DNA from: Gelidibacter japonicus
Lineage (GTDB): Bacteria > Bacteroidota > Bacteroidia > Flavobacteriales > Flavobacteriaceae
DNA: 64,000 bases
Reading direction: 5' to 3'
Assembly: GCF_010725055.1 (NCBI RefSeq)
Contig: NZ_BJKB01000003.1
Coordinates: 248,001-312,000 of the forward strand
A program made the position numbers and the translations under genes. The notes under the pieces were generated by a model, which had not been told where the DNA came from, searched no databases, and saw nothing but the letters and a program-made list of their open reading frames with translations. Every line of letters begins with the position of its first letter. The first letter of the stretch is position 1. Shown in pieces: positions 45,617 through 54,644 of this stretch.

Positions 45617-46960
45617 ATGTCGCCACAGTTTTCAGAATTAGGAATCAATGAGTACCTCCAAAAAAGTTTAACCAATTTAAAGATGTCCGTTCCTACGGAT
45701 ATCCAAGTCAAGACCATTCCTGTCATACTCAATCAAAAAGAAGATGTGGTGGTGATGGCTAAGACCGGAACCGGAAAAACGGCGGCTTTTGGTGTACCCT
45801 TGCTACAATTAGTTGATGTTTCAAATGCTAATATCCAGATGCTAATTTTAGCACCTACGAGAGAATTAGGACAACAGATATATAATAATTTAGTCGCTTT
45901 TGCTACAGATAGCCCCGACGTTTCCATCGCCTCTGTATGTGGCGGCATCCCCATAAAACCTCAAATAGAACGCTTGAAATCGCCAACACACATTGTGGTG
46001 GCTACGCCAGGACGCTTGGTCGATTTAATGACTCGTGACGCCATTGATATTAAAAGCATCCAGTATTTAGTTTTGGACGAAGCCGATGAAATGGTCAGCG
46101 CCCTAAAAGATGAAGTGGATGTCATTATCAAAGCCATTCCAAAATCGAGACGCACATTGTTGTTTACGGCCACCATGCCTGGAGCCATCAAACAATTGGT
46201 TCAAAATTACATGTCCAAGCATGTGTTGCATATTGAAACGGATATGGCTAGCACAGGGCACCAAGGCATTGATCACCAATATATGGTTGTAGAACCTATT
46301 GAGAAATTGGAGGTGTTGCTTCATTTTCTAAGTTCCAAGGAAGGTGAGCGCGGCATTATATTTTGCAAAACCAAGGCTGCGGTCAACAAGTTGGCCAAAA
46401 ACCTGGCCATTAATAAATTCTCGTCTGGCGCACTTCATGGCAGTTTGACCCAAGGCATTCGCGACCGGATTATGGAGCAGTTCCGGGAAGGCTATATTGA
46501 TATTTTAGTGGCTACCGATTTGGCCGCCCGGGGCATTGACGTCAAAGAGATCTCCTATGTGGTCAATTACCACTTGCCGGACACCTACGAAGCCTACGTA
46601 CACAGAAGCGGGCGTACCGCAAGGGCAGGAGCGAAGGGCTTATCTTTGACCATTTTACAGCAAGAAGAAGTTGAAGATATTGCCGATTTTGAAAATGAAC
46701 TGGGTATTGTTTTTAACGAATTTAAAAAGGTAGATGCCCAGAGCATTGAAGAAAATAACGCCCTCCTTTGGGCCAGAAAAATATTTAAGACCAAAACCAA
46801 TCGGGAGGTTTCGGAAGATTTTAAAGCCAAGATAAAGACCATCTTTCATCACTTGACAAAAGATGAACTAGTCGATAAAATACTCGCCAACTACTTGGCA
46901 CAAACCCGTATGGAAACCCCAAAACAGGAAGCTTCCAAAAAACGTAAAAAGAACCAATGA
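45617..46960 (+). CDS. DEAD-box RNA helicase
   Basis: A 447-residue helicase with all core motifs: Q motif (IQVKTIPVIL region), walker A AKTGTGKT, PTRELG, TPGRL, DEAD in VLDEADEM, SAT-like FTATMP, then the second domain with IIFCKTKAA, ATDLAARGID and HRSGRTARAG. The C-terminus is short and basic (PKQEASKKRKKNQ). It unwinds RNA duplexes. It overlaps the next helicase gene by four bases. Confidence 0.93.
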   Translation: MSPQFSELGINEYLQKSLTNLKMSVPTDIQVKTIPVILNQKEDVVVMAKTGTGKTAAFGVPLLQLVDVSNANIQMLILAPTRELGQQIYNNLVAFATDSPDVSIASVCGGIPIKPQIERLKSPTHIVVATPGRLVDLMTRDAIDIKSIQYLVLDEADEMVSALKDEVDVIIKAIPKSRRTLLFTATMPGAIKQLVQNYMSKHVLHIETDMASTGHQGIDHQYMVVEPIEKLEVLLHFLSSKEGERGIIFCKTKAAVNKLAKNLAINKFSSGALHGSLTQGIRDRIMEQFREGYIDILVATDLAARGIDVKEISYVVNYHLPDTYEAYVHRSGRTARAGAKGLSLTILQQEEVEDIADFENELGIVFNEFKKVDAQSIEENNALLWARKIFKTKTNREVSEDFKAKIKTIFHHLTKDELVDKILANYLAQTRMETPKQEASKKRKKNQ

Positions 46961-48276
46961 GCATGGCAAAACGCATCAAAGACCAACAGGATATTTTAGA
47001 AAAGTTAAATATTCAAAACTTGCATCGCATGCAAAAGGAAGCCATTGCAGTGATTGGAGAAACCACAAATACAATTTTACTATCCCCAACTGGAACAGGT
47101 AAGACCTTGGCTTTTTTATTACCGCTATTGGAGATCTTAGATCCCACCAATCCCGATGTACAGGCGCTCATCATCGTGCCGTCCCGTGAATTGGCCATTC
47201 AAATTGAACAAGTGGCACGAGATATGGGCTCAGGATTTAAGGTGAATGCGGTGTATGGTGGACGACCATTGTCAAAGGACAAAATTGAGATCAAGCATAC
47301 CCCAGCGATTTTGATAGGAACACCAGGTCGTATTCTTGATCATTTTGATGCCAATCGTTTTTCAAAAGCAAGTATCAAAACACTTATTTTGGACGAGTTT
47401 GACAAATCGTTGGAAGACGGTTTTGAAGACGAAATGAAACGAATCATAGGGCAATTGCCCAGCATCAACAAACGAATACTGACTTCAGCGACAAAACTTG
47501 AGAAGATTCCAGGCTTTGTCCGCTTGGATAAACCGACCACGATAGACTACCTCACCGAAAAGAGAAAATCGACTTTGGTCATCAAAACGGTGGTTTCCCA
47601 AAAACCTAACAAATTGCCTTCCTTATTGGAATTATTGCATCATATTGGTAACCATCAAGGTATTATATTCTGTAATTTTAGAGAGAGTATTGATCAAGTC
47701 AGTCACTTTTTAAAACGCAACAACATCAGTCACTCCACCTTTTCAGGAGGGATGGAACAACAAGACCGTGAACGTTCTCTCATTACCTTTAGAAATGGTA
47801 CGAGTCAAATTCTCTTGGCAACCGATTTGGCGTCGAGAGGCATCGATATTCCCGAACTCGGCTTCATCATCCATTACGAGTTGCCGAAACATCAGGAAGA
47901 GTTTATCCATAGAAACGGAAGAACCGCTCGTGTCAACGCTAAAGGCACAGCTTACGTACTAAAAGGCAGCGACGAACAGTTGCCTGAATTCATCAAGGAA
48001 TCGAAACCTTACAAAACATCTACCAAAGCTCCAAAAGCAGCTCCCTTATGGGAAACCTTATTTATTTCGGGCGGACGTAAGGACAAGATTTCCAAAGGCG
48101 ATATTGTCGGTCTTTTTATGAAACAAGGCGGTCTCACCCAAGAGCAATTGGGCACTATTGAACTCAAACAAGATTGTGCTTTTGTTGCCGTTCCGATTAA
48201 GGAAGCCAAGCGCATTGTCAAAATCTTGGACAACACACGTTTAAAGAAGAAGAAAGTACGGATTAGGGTGCTTTAG
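46957..48276 (+). CDS. DEAD-box-like helicase with DEFD motif
   Basis: A 439-residue helicase with walker A SPTGTGKT, PSRELA, TPGRI, ILDEFDKS instead of DEAD, SATKLEK, then ATDLASRGID and HRNGRTARVN. The C-terminus has a small domain like the RNA-binding part of DbpA-like helicases (GGRKDKISKGDIVGLFMKQGGLTQEQLGTIEL). DEFD and SATK replace the canonical motifs in II and III. Coupled to the helicase upstream by a four-base overlap. Confidence 0.9.
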   Translation: MSMAKRIKDQQDILEKLNIQNLHRMQKEAIAVIGETTNTILLSPTGTGKTLAFLLPLLEILDPTNPDVQALIIVPSRELAIQIEQVARDMGSGFKVNAVYGGRPLSKDKIEIKHTPAILIGTPGRILDHFDANRFSKASIKTLILDEFDKSLEDGFEDEMKRIIGQLPSINKRILTSATKLEKIPGFVRLDKPTTIDYLTEKRKSTLVIKTVVSQKPNKLPSLLELLHHIGNHQGIIFCNFRESIDQVSHFLKRNNISHSTFSGGMEQQDRERSLITFRNGTSQILLATDLASRGIDIPELGFIIHYELPKHQEEFIHRNGRTARVNAKGTAYVLKGSDEQLPEFIKESKPYKTSTKAPKAAPLWETLFISGGRKDKISKGDIVGLFMKQGGLTQEQLGTIELKQDCAFVAVPIKEAKRIVKILDNTRLKKKKVRIRVL

Positions 48277-48514
48277 ACTTGGATTTAGCTCAAAACTTAT
48301 TGATTTTTAGACACCGATTGCACTAGTTACACCAATGGATTTGGCGTTTAATTACATACTCGCGAGAGATATTTACTGCTTCACAAATTTTACGGTTTTC
48401 TAGTCTATTCAAATGGAGAAATGAATCGGTAATAATAACGCAACTATAGGTGAAAATCCGTGATCCCGATAGGGCCATCGGAATGTGTCTAAAAAATTAA
48501 AAACACAATCCTTC

Positions 48515-49255
48515 TTATTTCTTAACCGGAACCACTTTCAACTGAATCACCCCCAAAGCATTCAAAACGCGTATAATCTGATAAGTCATATCCACTTCAT
48601 ACCATTTCACACCAAAATTGGCGCGACTCGCAAATTTGTGATGGTTATTGTGATAGCCTTCACCCATCATCAAAAAATCAAAACGAAAGAGGTTTTTGCT
48701 CGTATTTTTCATTTGGTAATTGACATAGCCATAAATATGGCCAAACCAGTTAATAATAACGCCGTGGATAGGTGCCATCATAAAAGTGATCGGTAATAAT
48801 AACCATTGCCACCATGCGGTTACAAAGTAAATAAAGAACAAGACATAAAGCGCCATCCATAAGATTCGTGAAACGCGGGAGCTTGCAAATCTATCAAAGG
48901 CTTCCCACTGAGGCACATTTTTGGTAAATCGCTGATCGACCTCAATACGTTGTTTGTTGATATCCTGATAGATGTTTTTTGTTTTCCACATCATTGCAAA
49001 CATATTGTCATCATATGATGGTGAATGTGGATCTTGTTCAGTATCCGTATAAGCATGGTGCATGCGGTGCATCACCCCATAGCCATAAGCACTTAAATAA
49101 CTCGAACCTTGGAAAATCCAAGTGAGTATAAAAGTAATCCGCTCCACGGTTTTAGACATGGTAAACACCTGATGTGCCGCGTAACGATGTAAAAAGAAAG
49201 ATTGAAAGAATAGGCCTCCGTACCAGAGCGCAATAACAAAAAGGACAATAATCAT
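48515..49255 (-). CDS. Acyl-CoA (fatty acid) desaturase
   Basis: A 246-residue integral membrane diiron desaturase. The three histidine boxes are HRYAAH (H23-H28), HRMHH (H63-H67) and HNNHH in GEGYHNNHHKFASRA. Several membrane helices surround them. It introduces a double bond, most likely delta-9, in membrane fatty acids for cold adaptation. ATG 49255 is chosen over a TTG 14 codons upstream, which lies upstream of the promoter box. The crp-like gene is 65 bases upstream. Confidence 0.93.
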   Translation of the reverse strand: MIIVLFVIALWYGGLFFQSFFLHRYAAHQVFTMSKTVERITFILTWIFQGSSYLSAYGYGVMHRMHHAYTDTEQDPHSPSYDDNMFAMMWKTKNIYQDINKQRIEVDQRFTKNVPQWEAFDRFASSRVSRILWMALYVLFFIYFVTAWWQWLLLPITFMMAPIHGVIINWFGHIYGYVNYQMKNTSKNLFRFDFLMMGEGYHNNHHKFASRANFGVKWYEVDMTYQIIRVLNALGVIQLKVVPVKK

Positions 49256-49266
49256 AGTTTTTTTTA

Positions 49267-49274
49267 CAAAGATA
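49267..49274 (-). promoter_or_regulatory. -7 box TATCTTTG of the desaturase gene
   Basis: TAnnTTTG box read on the minus strand, 11 bases before the start codon, preceded 20 bases upstream by TTG as a -33 element. Expected leader is about 8 bases. Confidence 0.65.
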
Positions 49275-49320
49275 CTTGTATATGGGCTGTCAAACAATGA
49301 ACCTAGATCAAGTAATGCCT

Positions 49321-49890
49321 TTACAATCGTCTTCTAATTCTGCTCAAAGCCTGTGCAGTTACTCCAATATAAGAGCTGATATACTTAAGTGGGATGATTC
49401 TTATGAGTTCAGGGCGTTCTTTAAAGAGCTTTAAATAACGTTCCTCGGCGGTCAGATTCAATAAGTGCTGCTCGCGTTTGGACTTGATCAAAAACAGACG
49501 TTCGGCAGCCAATCTTCCAATGAGGTTGCCTATTTCTGTCGTTTTGTAAACGTCCTGCAAATCGTTGTACGTAATGCTTAACAGGGTGGTTTCGGTTAGG
49601 GCCTCCAATTCATACGCTGAAGGCTGTCGGGTTAAAAACGAATCGTAGGCACTAATAAATTGGTCTTTAAAACTGAACCCAAAAGTGATTTCCTTTTCTG
49701 AGTTTTCCTTGGGAATATATAAGCGGACCACACCAGACTCAATAAATGAAATGTGATTTTCAATCTCGTTCAGTTTAAGGAAAACCGACTTTTTAGGAAT
49801 GACCCGACGCTGTAATTTTGAAGTGAAAAAATCCCAATCCGATTGAGAAATGGTAGCTATTTGATCTAAGTAAGCTTTTATTTGTTGCAA
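49321..49890 (-). CDS. Crp/Fnr-family transcription regulator
   Basis: A 189-residue regulator: cyclic-nucleotide-like sensor (IPKKSVFLKLNEIENHISFIESGVVRLYIPKEN...ITFGFSFKDQFISAYDSFLTRQPS) and a C-terminal winged HTH (IPLKYISSYIGVTAQALSRIRRR). No Fnr-type cysteines. The frame opens at TTG 49920, but that codon is inside the promoter box, so TTG 49890 (MQQIKAYLDQIATIS), about 24 bases into the predicted transcript, is chosen; there is no ATG. It could control the desaturase downstream. Confidence 0.85.
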   Translation of the reverse strand: MQQIKAYLDQIATISQSDWDFFTSKLQRRVIPKKSVFLKLNEIENHISFIESGVVRLYIPKENSEKEITFGFSFKDQFISAYDSFLTRQPSAYELEALTETTLLSITYNDLQDVYKTTEIGNLIGRLAAERLFLIKSKREQHLLNLTAEERYLKLFKERPELIRIIPLKYISSYIGVTAQALSRIRRRL

Positions 49891-49917
49891 ATGTTGTAGC
49901 CCTAATAATTCAAGCTG

Positions 49918-49925
49918 CAAAGATA
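49918..49925 (-). promoter_or_regulatory. Promoter of the crp-like gene (TTTG-N20-TATCTTTG)
   Basis: On the minus strand, TATCTTTG at 49918-49925 with TTTG at 49946-49949, spaced by exactly 20 bases: both elements of the Bacteroidota promoter at a usual distance. It identifies the upstream limit of the crp-like gene. Confidence 0.7.
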
Positions 49926-49949
49926 TTGCTCTTTTGTTTTAAAATCAAA

Positions 49950-50310
49950 TCTATTACGCAGAGATACCTATTACATTGTGATGCACGGAGGAATATGGAA
50001 CACTGACCTGCCCGTCCGCTAAGGCGGGTGTCGCTGATTTCAATAGATAACCACTGATTTTTTTACCACAAAACTTATTGATAATGCAAACAACCTAATT
50101 GGTGTTTCCCTGAATGTCGGCGGACTGGGTCCTTTTATTTTTTGTGATTTCATTATTTGCGTCTTTGCGTGAAAAACAGAATGTTGGCAGCACTGATTCT
50201 AACAGATATTATCTCATTTTTGATATTTCCAGTTTAAGTTTGAGGCCTACTTTCAAAATAAAAGCTAAATTGCTCCTAACTATGCCTAAGTTGCTAACCA
50301 AAACTAACCT
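49950..50310. other. Non-coding gap with repeat-like phrases
   Basis: About 360 bases. It contains a GC-rich hairpin-like phrase CCCGTCCGCTAAGGCGGG (50009-50026) and phrases such as GCGTCTTTGCGTGAAA (about 50160) that look like dispersed intergenic words rather than genes. A 71-residue frame at 50114 is rejected. Confidence 0.4.
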
Positions 50311-52761
50311 ATGGATTATGTCCTCTTAATTGTCATTATTATTTTATTGATTATCCAGAATTCGAAGTATCGTAAGGAAAGTCTCAATTTAAATAATAAA
50401 CTACATATCCTGAACGACAAGCTAAACACCCTCTTGTCACATTATAAAGACGGGACAAAACCTGTTGAAACACAGGATGCTGATGTTGAACCAGAAATTG
50501 TTCAGGAGCCAAAAGTTTCTGTTGAAGAGCCCATTCCTGTACAAAGGCCAACAATCCCATTGGTGGTTGAAGAAGGGGAAGCAGCTGCAACTATCGAGGT
50601 TCCCGAATCGGCGCAATCTGCATATACATCTGCACCGCTCGTAGAAGAAAACAAAGAAGTCGTACCCCCAAGACCTGGCATTTGGGCACGCTTCAAAGAA
50701 AGGAACCCCGATCTTGAGAAATTTATCGGAGAAAACCTGATCAATAAGATCGGGATTCTTATCTTGGTTTTGGGGATCAGCTATTTTGTAAAATATGCTA
50801 TCGATAAGGACTGGATCAATGAACCAGCCCGCGTAGGGATTGGAATTTTAGCGGGAAGTATGGTGCTATTTATCGCCCACAGACTCCGACAGAAATATGC
50901 CCCGTTCAGTTCTGTTCTGGTGGCCGGAGCTATCGCTATTTTCTATTTCACCATCGCCATTGCGTTTCATGAATACCAATTATTTGGACAACAGGTGGCT
51001 TTTGCAATTATGGTCCTCATCACAGCGTTCAGTTGTTTGATTTCCTTGTCGTATAATCGTATGGAACTCGCCATCCTATCTTTAATTGGTGGCTTTTTGG
51101 TTCCATTTATGATCAGCACGGGTAGCGGAAACTATATGGTATTGTTTACCTATATCGCCATTTTAGACATTGGTATCTTGGCCCTGGCTTATTTTAAAAG
51201 ATGGCATGTGGTGCAAGTGCTTGCGTTTGTATTCACCATGTTACTATTTGGAAGTTGGGTGGTGAATGAAATGAACGTCCCTGAGCCTCCTTATCTTGGC
51301 GCTTTGATTTTCGCATTTGTTTTTTACCTCATTTTCATTGTGACTACTGTCATAAACAATTTGCGTAACAAGGGCAGCTTTACCAAGATCCAATTGGCTA
51401 TGCTCACGCTCAATAATTTTGTTTTTTATGGGATTGGCATCTTAGTGCTGTCCGAGTTTAAACCTGAATTTAAGGGTCTGTTTACAGCACTCTTAGCCGT
51501 ACTGAATTTGGGTTATGCCTTGCTGTTGTATAAGAAGTTTGGCTTGGACAAAACAGCTATTTACCTCTTGATTGGATTGACCTTGACCTTTATCACCTTG
51601 GCAATTCCTGTACAGTTTTCAGGAAACAATATTACGATGTTCTGGGCTGCAGAAGCAGTGTTATTGTTATGGCTGTCGCAGAAATCACAGATTAAAAGTT
51701 ACCGTTTTGCGGCCGTTGTCGTGCAATTTTTAATGCTCGGGAGCTTGCTAATGGATTGGTTTGGCTATGTGGATGCGGTTGACAATCTCTCCATTGTGTT
51801 AAATCCTATTTTTATTGCTGGTTTGTTAGTGGTGGCGTCATTTGTGAGCGTTGGTTATTTATTGCGTCACGAAACCGAGAAACTATCCAAATTCGGTTTG
51901 ACTTTTAAACCTCAGGTTTATAGAAAACTTACTGGGATTCTTGCCATCATAACTGGCTATTTTGTGGGTGTCTTTGAAGTCGGACACCAAGCCTACGTAC
52001 ACTTTGATACCAATGACTTCATGGCCATCATTCTGCTCTATCATCTACTGTTTGTCGCGATATTCTGTTTTATATTAGAGAGAACCAAAAGTGCAGGCAG
52101 TAAAAAGTTGGTCAATATCTTGGTGATTGTGAACATCGTCCTGTTTGCATTCCTATTCATGAGAATTCCTTTTTTAGAAATTCAAGATAATATCAGATAT
52201 AGTAGCTCATCTTATTTGGTCTATTATCTGCACTTGTTGTCCCTGATCCTAATCGCGTATTTATGGTATTTGCTCCTCAAGAACAATAAAGATGAGATAG
52301 GGTTTTCGGTATTTAATAGAACATGGACTTTATGGGCAGCGATTTTTGTAATTGTAGTCACGGCAAGCACAGAAGTGGTGATACAGGGACTTCATTTTAT
52401 GGATGTTTCAATAGATCACACGCAGTTTGATTACGGTGCTAAAATTGAGATGATTTCGGCTGCCAAATACAAAATAATCAAAACAGGATTCCCTGTCTTA
52501 TGGGGAGTTATGGCCTTTATATTTTTAATCATAGGAATTAAAAAACAGATCAAGCATCTACGAATTATTGCGCTCACCTTATTGGGGATCACAATTGTTA
52601 AATTGTTTGTTTACGATATCAGCAACGTGTCCGAGACTGGAAAAATCATAGCCTTTATCCTATTGGGCGTACTCATTTTAATTATTTCATTTGTATATCA
52701 GAAACTTAAGTTTTTGGTCGTTGACGAAAATAAAACCCCAGATAATGATAAAATCGATTAA
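50311..52761 (+). CDS. DUF2339 multi-spanning membrane protein
   Basis: An 816-residue protein with an N-terminal helix plus acidic/proline linker (about 45-125), then about 20 membrane helices. The segment FIGENLINKIGILILVLGISYFVKYAIDKDWINEPARVGIGILAG is the DUF2339 signature. Function unknown. As in many proteobacteria, a DUF3999 gene follows directly; here it overlaps by 17 bases, but it is interrupted. Confidence 0.88.
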   Translation: MDYVLLIVIIILLIIQNSKYRKESLNLNNKLHILNDKLNTLLSHYKDGTKPVETQDADVEPEIVQEPKVSVEEPIPVQRPTIPLVVEEGEAAATIEVPESAQSAYTSAPLVEENKEVVPPRPGIWARFKERNPDLEKFIGENLINKIGILILVLGISYFVKYAIDKDWINEPARVGIGILAGSMVLFIAHRLRQKYAPFSSVLVAGAIAIFYFTIAIAFHEYQLFGQQVAFAIMVLITAFSCLISLSYNRMELAILSLIGGFLVPFMISTGSGNYMVLFTYIAILDIGILALAYFKRWHVVQVLAFVFTMLLFGSWVVNEMNVPEPPYLGALIFAFVFYLIFIVTTVINNLRNKGSFTKIQLAMLTLNNFVFYGIGILVLSEFKPEFKGLFTALLAVLNLGYALLLYKKFGLDKTAIYLLIGLTLTFITLAIPVQFSGNNITMFWAAEAVLLLWLSQKSQIKSYRFAAVVVQFLMLGSLLMDWFGYVDAVDNLSIVLNPIFIAGLLVVASFVSVGYLLRHETEKLSKFGLTFKPQVYRKLTGILAIITGYFVGVFEVGHQAYVHFDTNDFMAIILLYHLLFVAIFCFILERTKSAGSKKLVNILVIVNIVLFAFLFMRIPFLEIQDNIRYSSSSYLVYYLHLLSLILIAYLWYLLLKNNKDEIGFSVFNRTWTLWAAIFVIVVTASTEVVIQGLHFMDVSIDHTQFDYGAKIEMISAAKYKIIKTGFPVLWGVMAFIFLIIGIKKQIKHLRIIALTLLGITIVKLFVYDISNVSETGKIIAFILLGVLILIISFVYQKLKFLVVDENKTPDNDKID

Positions 52762-53989
52762 GCTTTTCATATTGCTTTTAGGAAGCACGGCCTTTGCACA
52801 AACAACCCAAGTGAGTGGTAGCATAGATCCTGTAAAAGAAGATGGTTTGTACCGCATTCGCATTCCACATGATGTACGTTCGTATGCCACGCAAGACTTG
52901 CGCGACTTAAGAGTTTGGGACGCCAAGGGCAACCAAGTACCGTATTTTGTGCAACCTGCTTCCGACTATAAACTGACCAAAGTTTCTGATTTTACGGAAT
53001 TCCAGATGGTTTCCAATACGAGAATCGCCGATTCCAACGCCACCTATATCTTTAAGAACCCTTATGAGACCATTGAAAAAGCAGTACTTTTAATTGCCAA
53101 CTATCAAGGCAGCAAAAATTATAGCTTAGAAGGTAGCAACGATCAAAAAGAATGGTTTGGTTTGGTCAACAACGGACAACTGACCCAATTGAATCATCCA
53201 ACGGAAACGAGTGTGTATAAGGAAATCTATTTTCCAGTGATCGACTATCCATACCTGAAACTTGTTTTTGACGATCGCCATTCGTTGCCCATCAACCTTT
53301 TGGGTATTGGTATGGCAAACACCGAAACGATCAATCTTGTACCCGTAACGCTGGAAGAAATTCCAGTGAAGAGCATCGAATATTTAGAAATGGATAAGAA
53401 GACCCAGGTCCATATTCGTTTTGACCGACCGGAAGTGATCGATCAACTTCGGATGACCATCACAACCCCCGATCTTTACAGCAGAAATGCGCTCTTATAC
53501 ACCCTAAAAGAGCGGGAGGTAAAGCCCAGTATGGAATCCTACCGACAGCATTTAGCGGCATTTTCCATCCGATCTGATAAAGACCTGATTTTTAATATTC
53601 CGACAAGTAGGGAACAAGATCTGTATTTGGAAATTGACAATAAGGACAATCCTAAATTGGAAATCAGCAAACTCCAGTTTTTGCAAGAACCTGTGTATTT
53701 GGTTGCCTCCCTAAAAGCCAATGATAGTTACAAAGTCACCGCGGGCGACGACCAATTGGAGTTCCCTGATTACGATATTATTGAGGTCACCAACACCACA
53801 TAAACGGCATTGCCCATTGCCGAAATTGGCGCAGTTGTTTATGGACAACCAGAAAAGGCCGTTGAAAAGACCAAGTCTTTTTGGCAACAACCTTGGTTTA
53901 TGTGGAGCTGCATTGGGATTGCAGTGCTGATGATTGTGTATTTTGCTTTTAATATGTTGCGGGATATGAATACCAGTGAAAGTGAGTAA
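52745..53989 (+). pseudogene. DUF3999 exported protein, interrupted by an in-frame stop
   Basis: The frame from ATG 52745 has a signal peptide (MIKSIKLFILLLGSTAFAQ) and a long beta-rich exported domain, and hits TAA at 53801-53803 (codon 353). The same frame then continues for 61 residues without another stop (TALPIAEIGAVVYGQPEKAV..., then membrane helix MWSCIGIAVLMIVYFAFNML) to TAA 53987-53989. The expected C-terminal anchor of the family is thus cut off by one nonsense codon. It may be a true mutation, a sequencing error or a readthrough stop. The partner DUF2339 gene is intact. Confidence 0.8.
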
Positions 53990-54089
53990 AGCTTGCTTGA
54001 TGATAAGAGGTTTGAGTTATACAGGGATAGTTAATATGACATCAAACTATACTATAAAAAATAATGTAAAAACTATATATATTATAGAA

Positions 54090-54242
54090 ATGAAAAATGA
54101 ATTAAAAGTTGCGGAATTCAATAAAAAACAAAATCTTTTGGATTACGTGAATCAAAACTCACATAAATTAAATATTGTATCGATCAGTTCTACTCAGGAG
54201 GCGATATCATATAAACACTTTTTATGGTATTATGATAAATAG
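54090..54242 (+). CDS. Small conserved-looking protein, 50 aa
   Basis: From ATG 54090: MKNELKVAEFNKKQNLLDYV, then NQNSHKLNIVSISSTQEAIS and YKHFLWYYDK. The alternation (strand, helix, strand IVSIS) resembles short flavobacterial proteins of about 50 residues with unknown role. The frame is open further upstream to 53976, but that part overlaps the DUF3999 tail and lacks coding character. Confidence 0.4.
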   Translation: MKNELKVAEFNKKQNLLDYVNQNSHKLNIVSISSTQEAISYKHFLWYYDK

Positions 54243-54291
54243 CAAAAGAGAAGTAACGACATCCGATTAATAATAAAGCAGTATCAAACTT

Positions 54292-54458
54292 ATGAACAGA
54301 AATCAAATCATCGGCACTGGCATTTTTAGTATTGGAATAGCAACTTATATTATCAGTGAAAACAAATCATCGGAACGGTTTCAGGCGTCGTATGCGCTAT
54401 TGGTTTGGCATTTATTTTAAGGATAATGCCGTTTACTAAACGGAATATCACCAAATAA
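54292..54458 (+). pseudogene. Small two-helix membrane protein broken by a frameshift
   Basis: ATG 54292 opens MNRNQIIGTGIFSIGIATYI ISENKS; around 54366 the coding sense moves to the +2 frame, which continues IGTVSGVVCAIGLAFILRIM PFTKRNITK to TAA 54456-54458. Together the two parts give a typical 55-residue flavobacterial membrane protein with two helices. A one-base deletion near 54361-54369 explains it. Confidence 0.6.
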
Positions 54459-54590
54459 TTCGAAATAATTCCCATACATAGACTTTCTTACTCCTCAGAC
54501 AAGAGATTGAATCAGCTCTGAATGAGACGATTGGAGATTTAAACAACTAAGTTAAGACGTTTAACCATCAATAATTGCAAAGGGTATCAA

Positions 54591-54623
54591 ATAAAAAAGG
54601 CTGTCCTTATGAGACAACCTTTT
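54591..54623 (-). terminator. Terminator after the DJ-1/PfpI lipoprotein gene
   Basis: Read on the minus strand: stem AAAAGGTTGTC/GACAGCCTTTT with a T-G wobble, followed by a T run, 22 bases past the stop at 54645. Confidence 0.75.
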
Positions 54624-54644
54624 CTTATTACTATATAATTTCTA

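Noticed and set aside
48467-48482. Hairpin CCGATAGGGCCATCGG as terminator
   Set aside because: It is not followed by a T run on either strand near a gene end.
48485-48796. 103-residue plus-strand frame
   Set aside because: Antisense shadow of the desaturase, whose three His boxes are read on the minus strand.
50114-50329. 71-residue frame upstream of the DUF2339 gene
   Set aside because: Composed partly of repeat-like intergenic words, overlaps the DUF2339 start, no domain and no promoter.
53721-53930. 69-residue frame overlapping the DUF3999 tail
   Set aside because: It is a shifted frame of the interrupted DUF3999 gene; the real continuation is the in-frame 53804-53989 segment.
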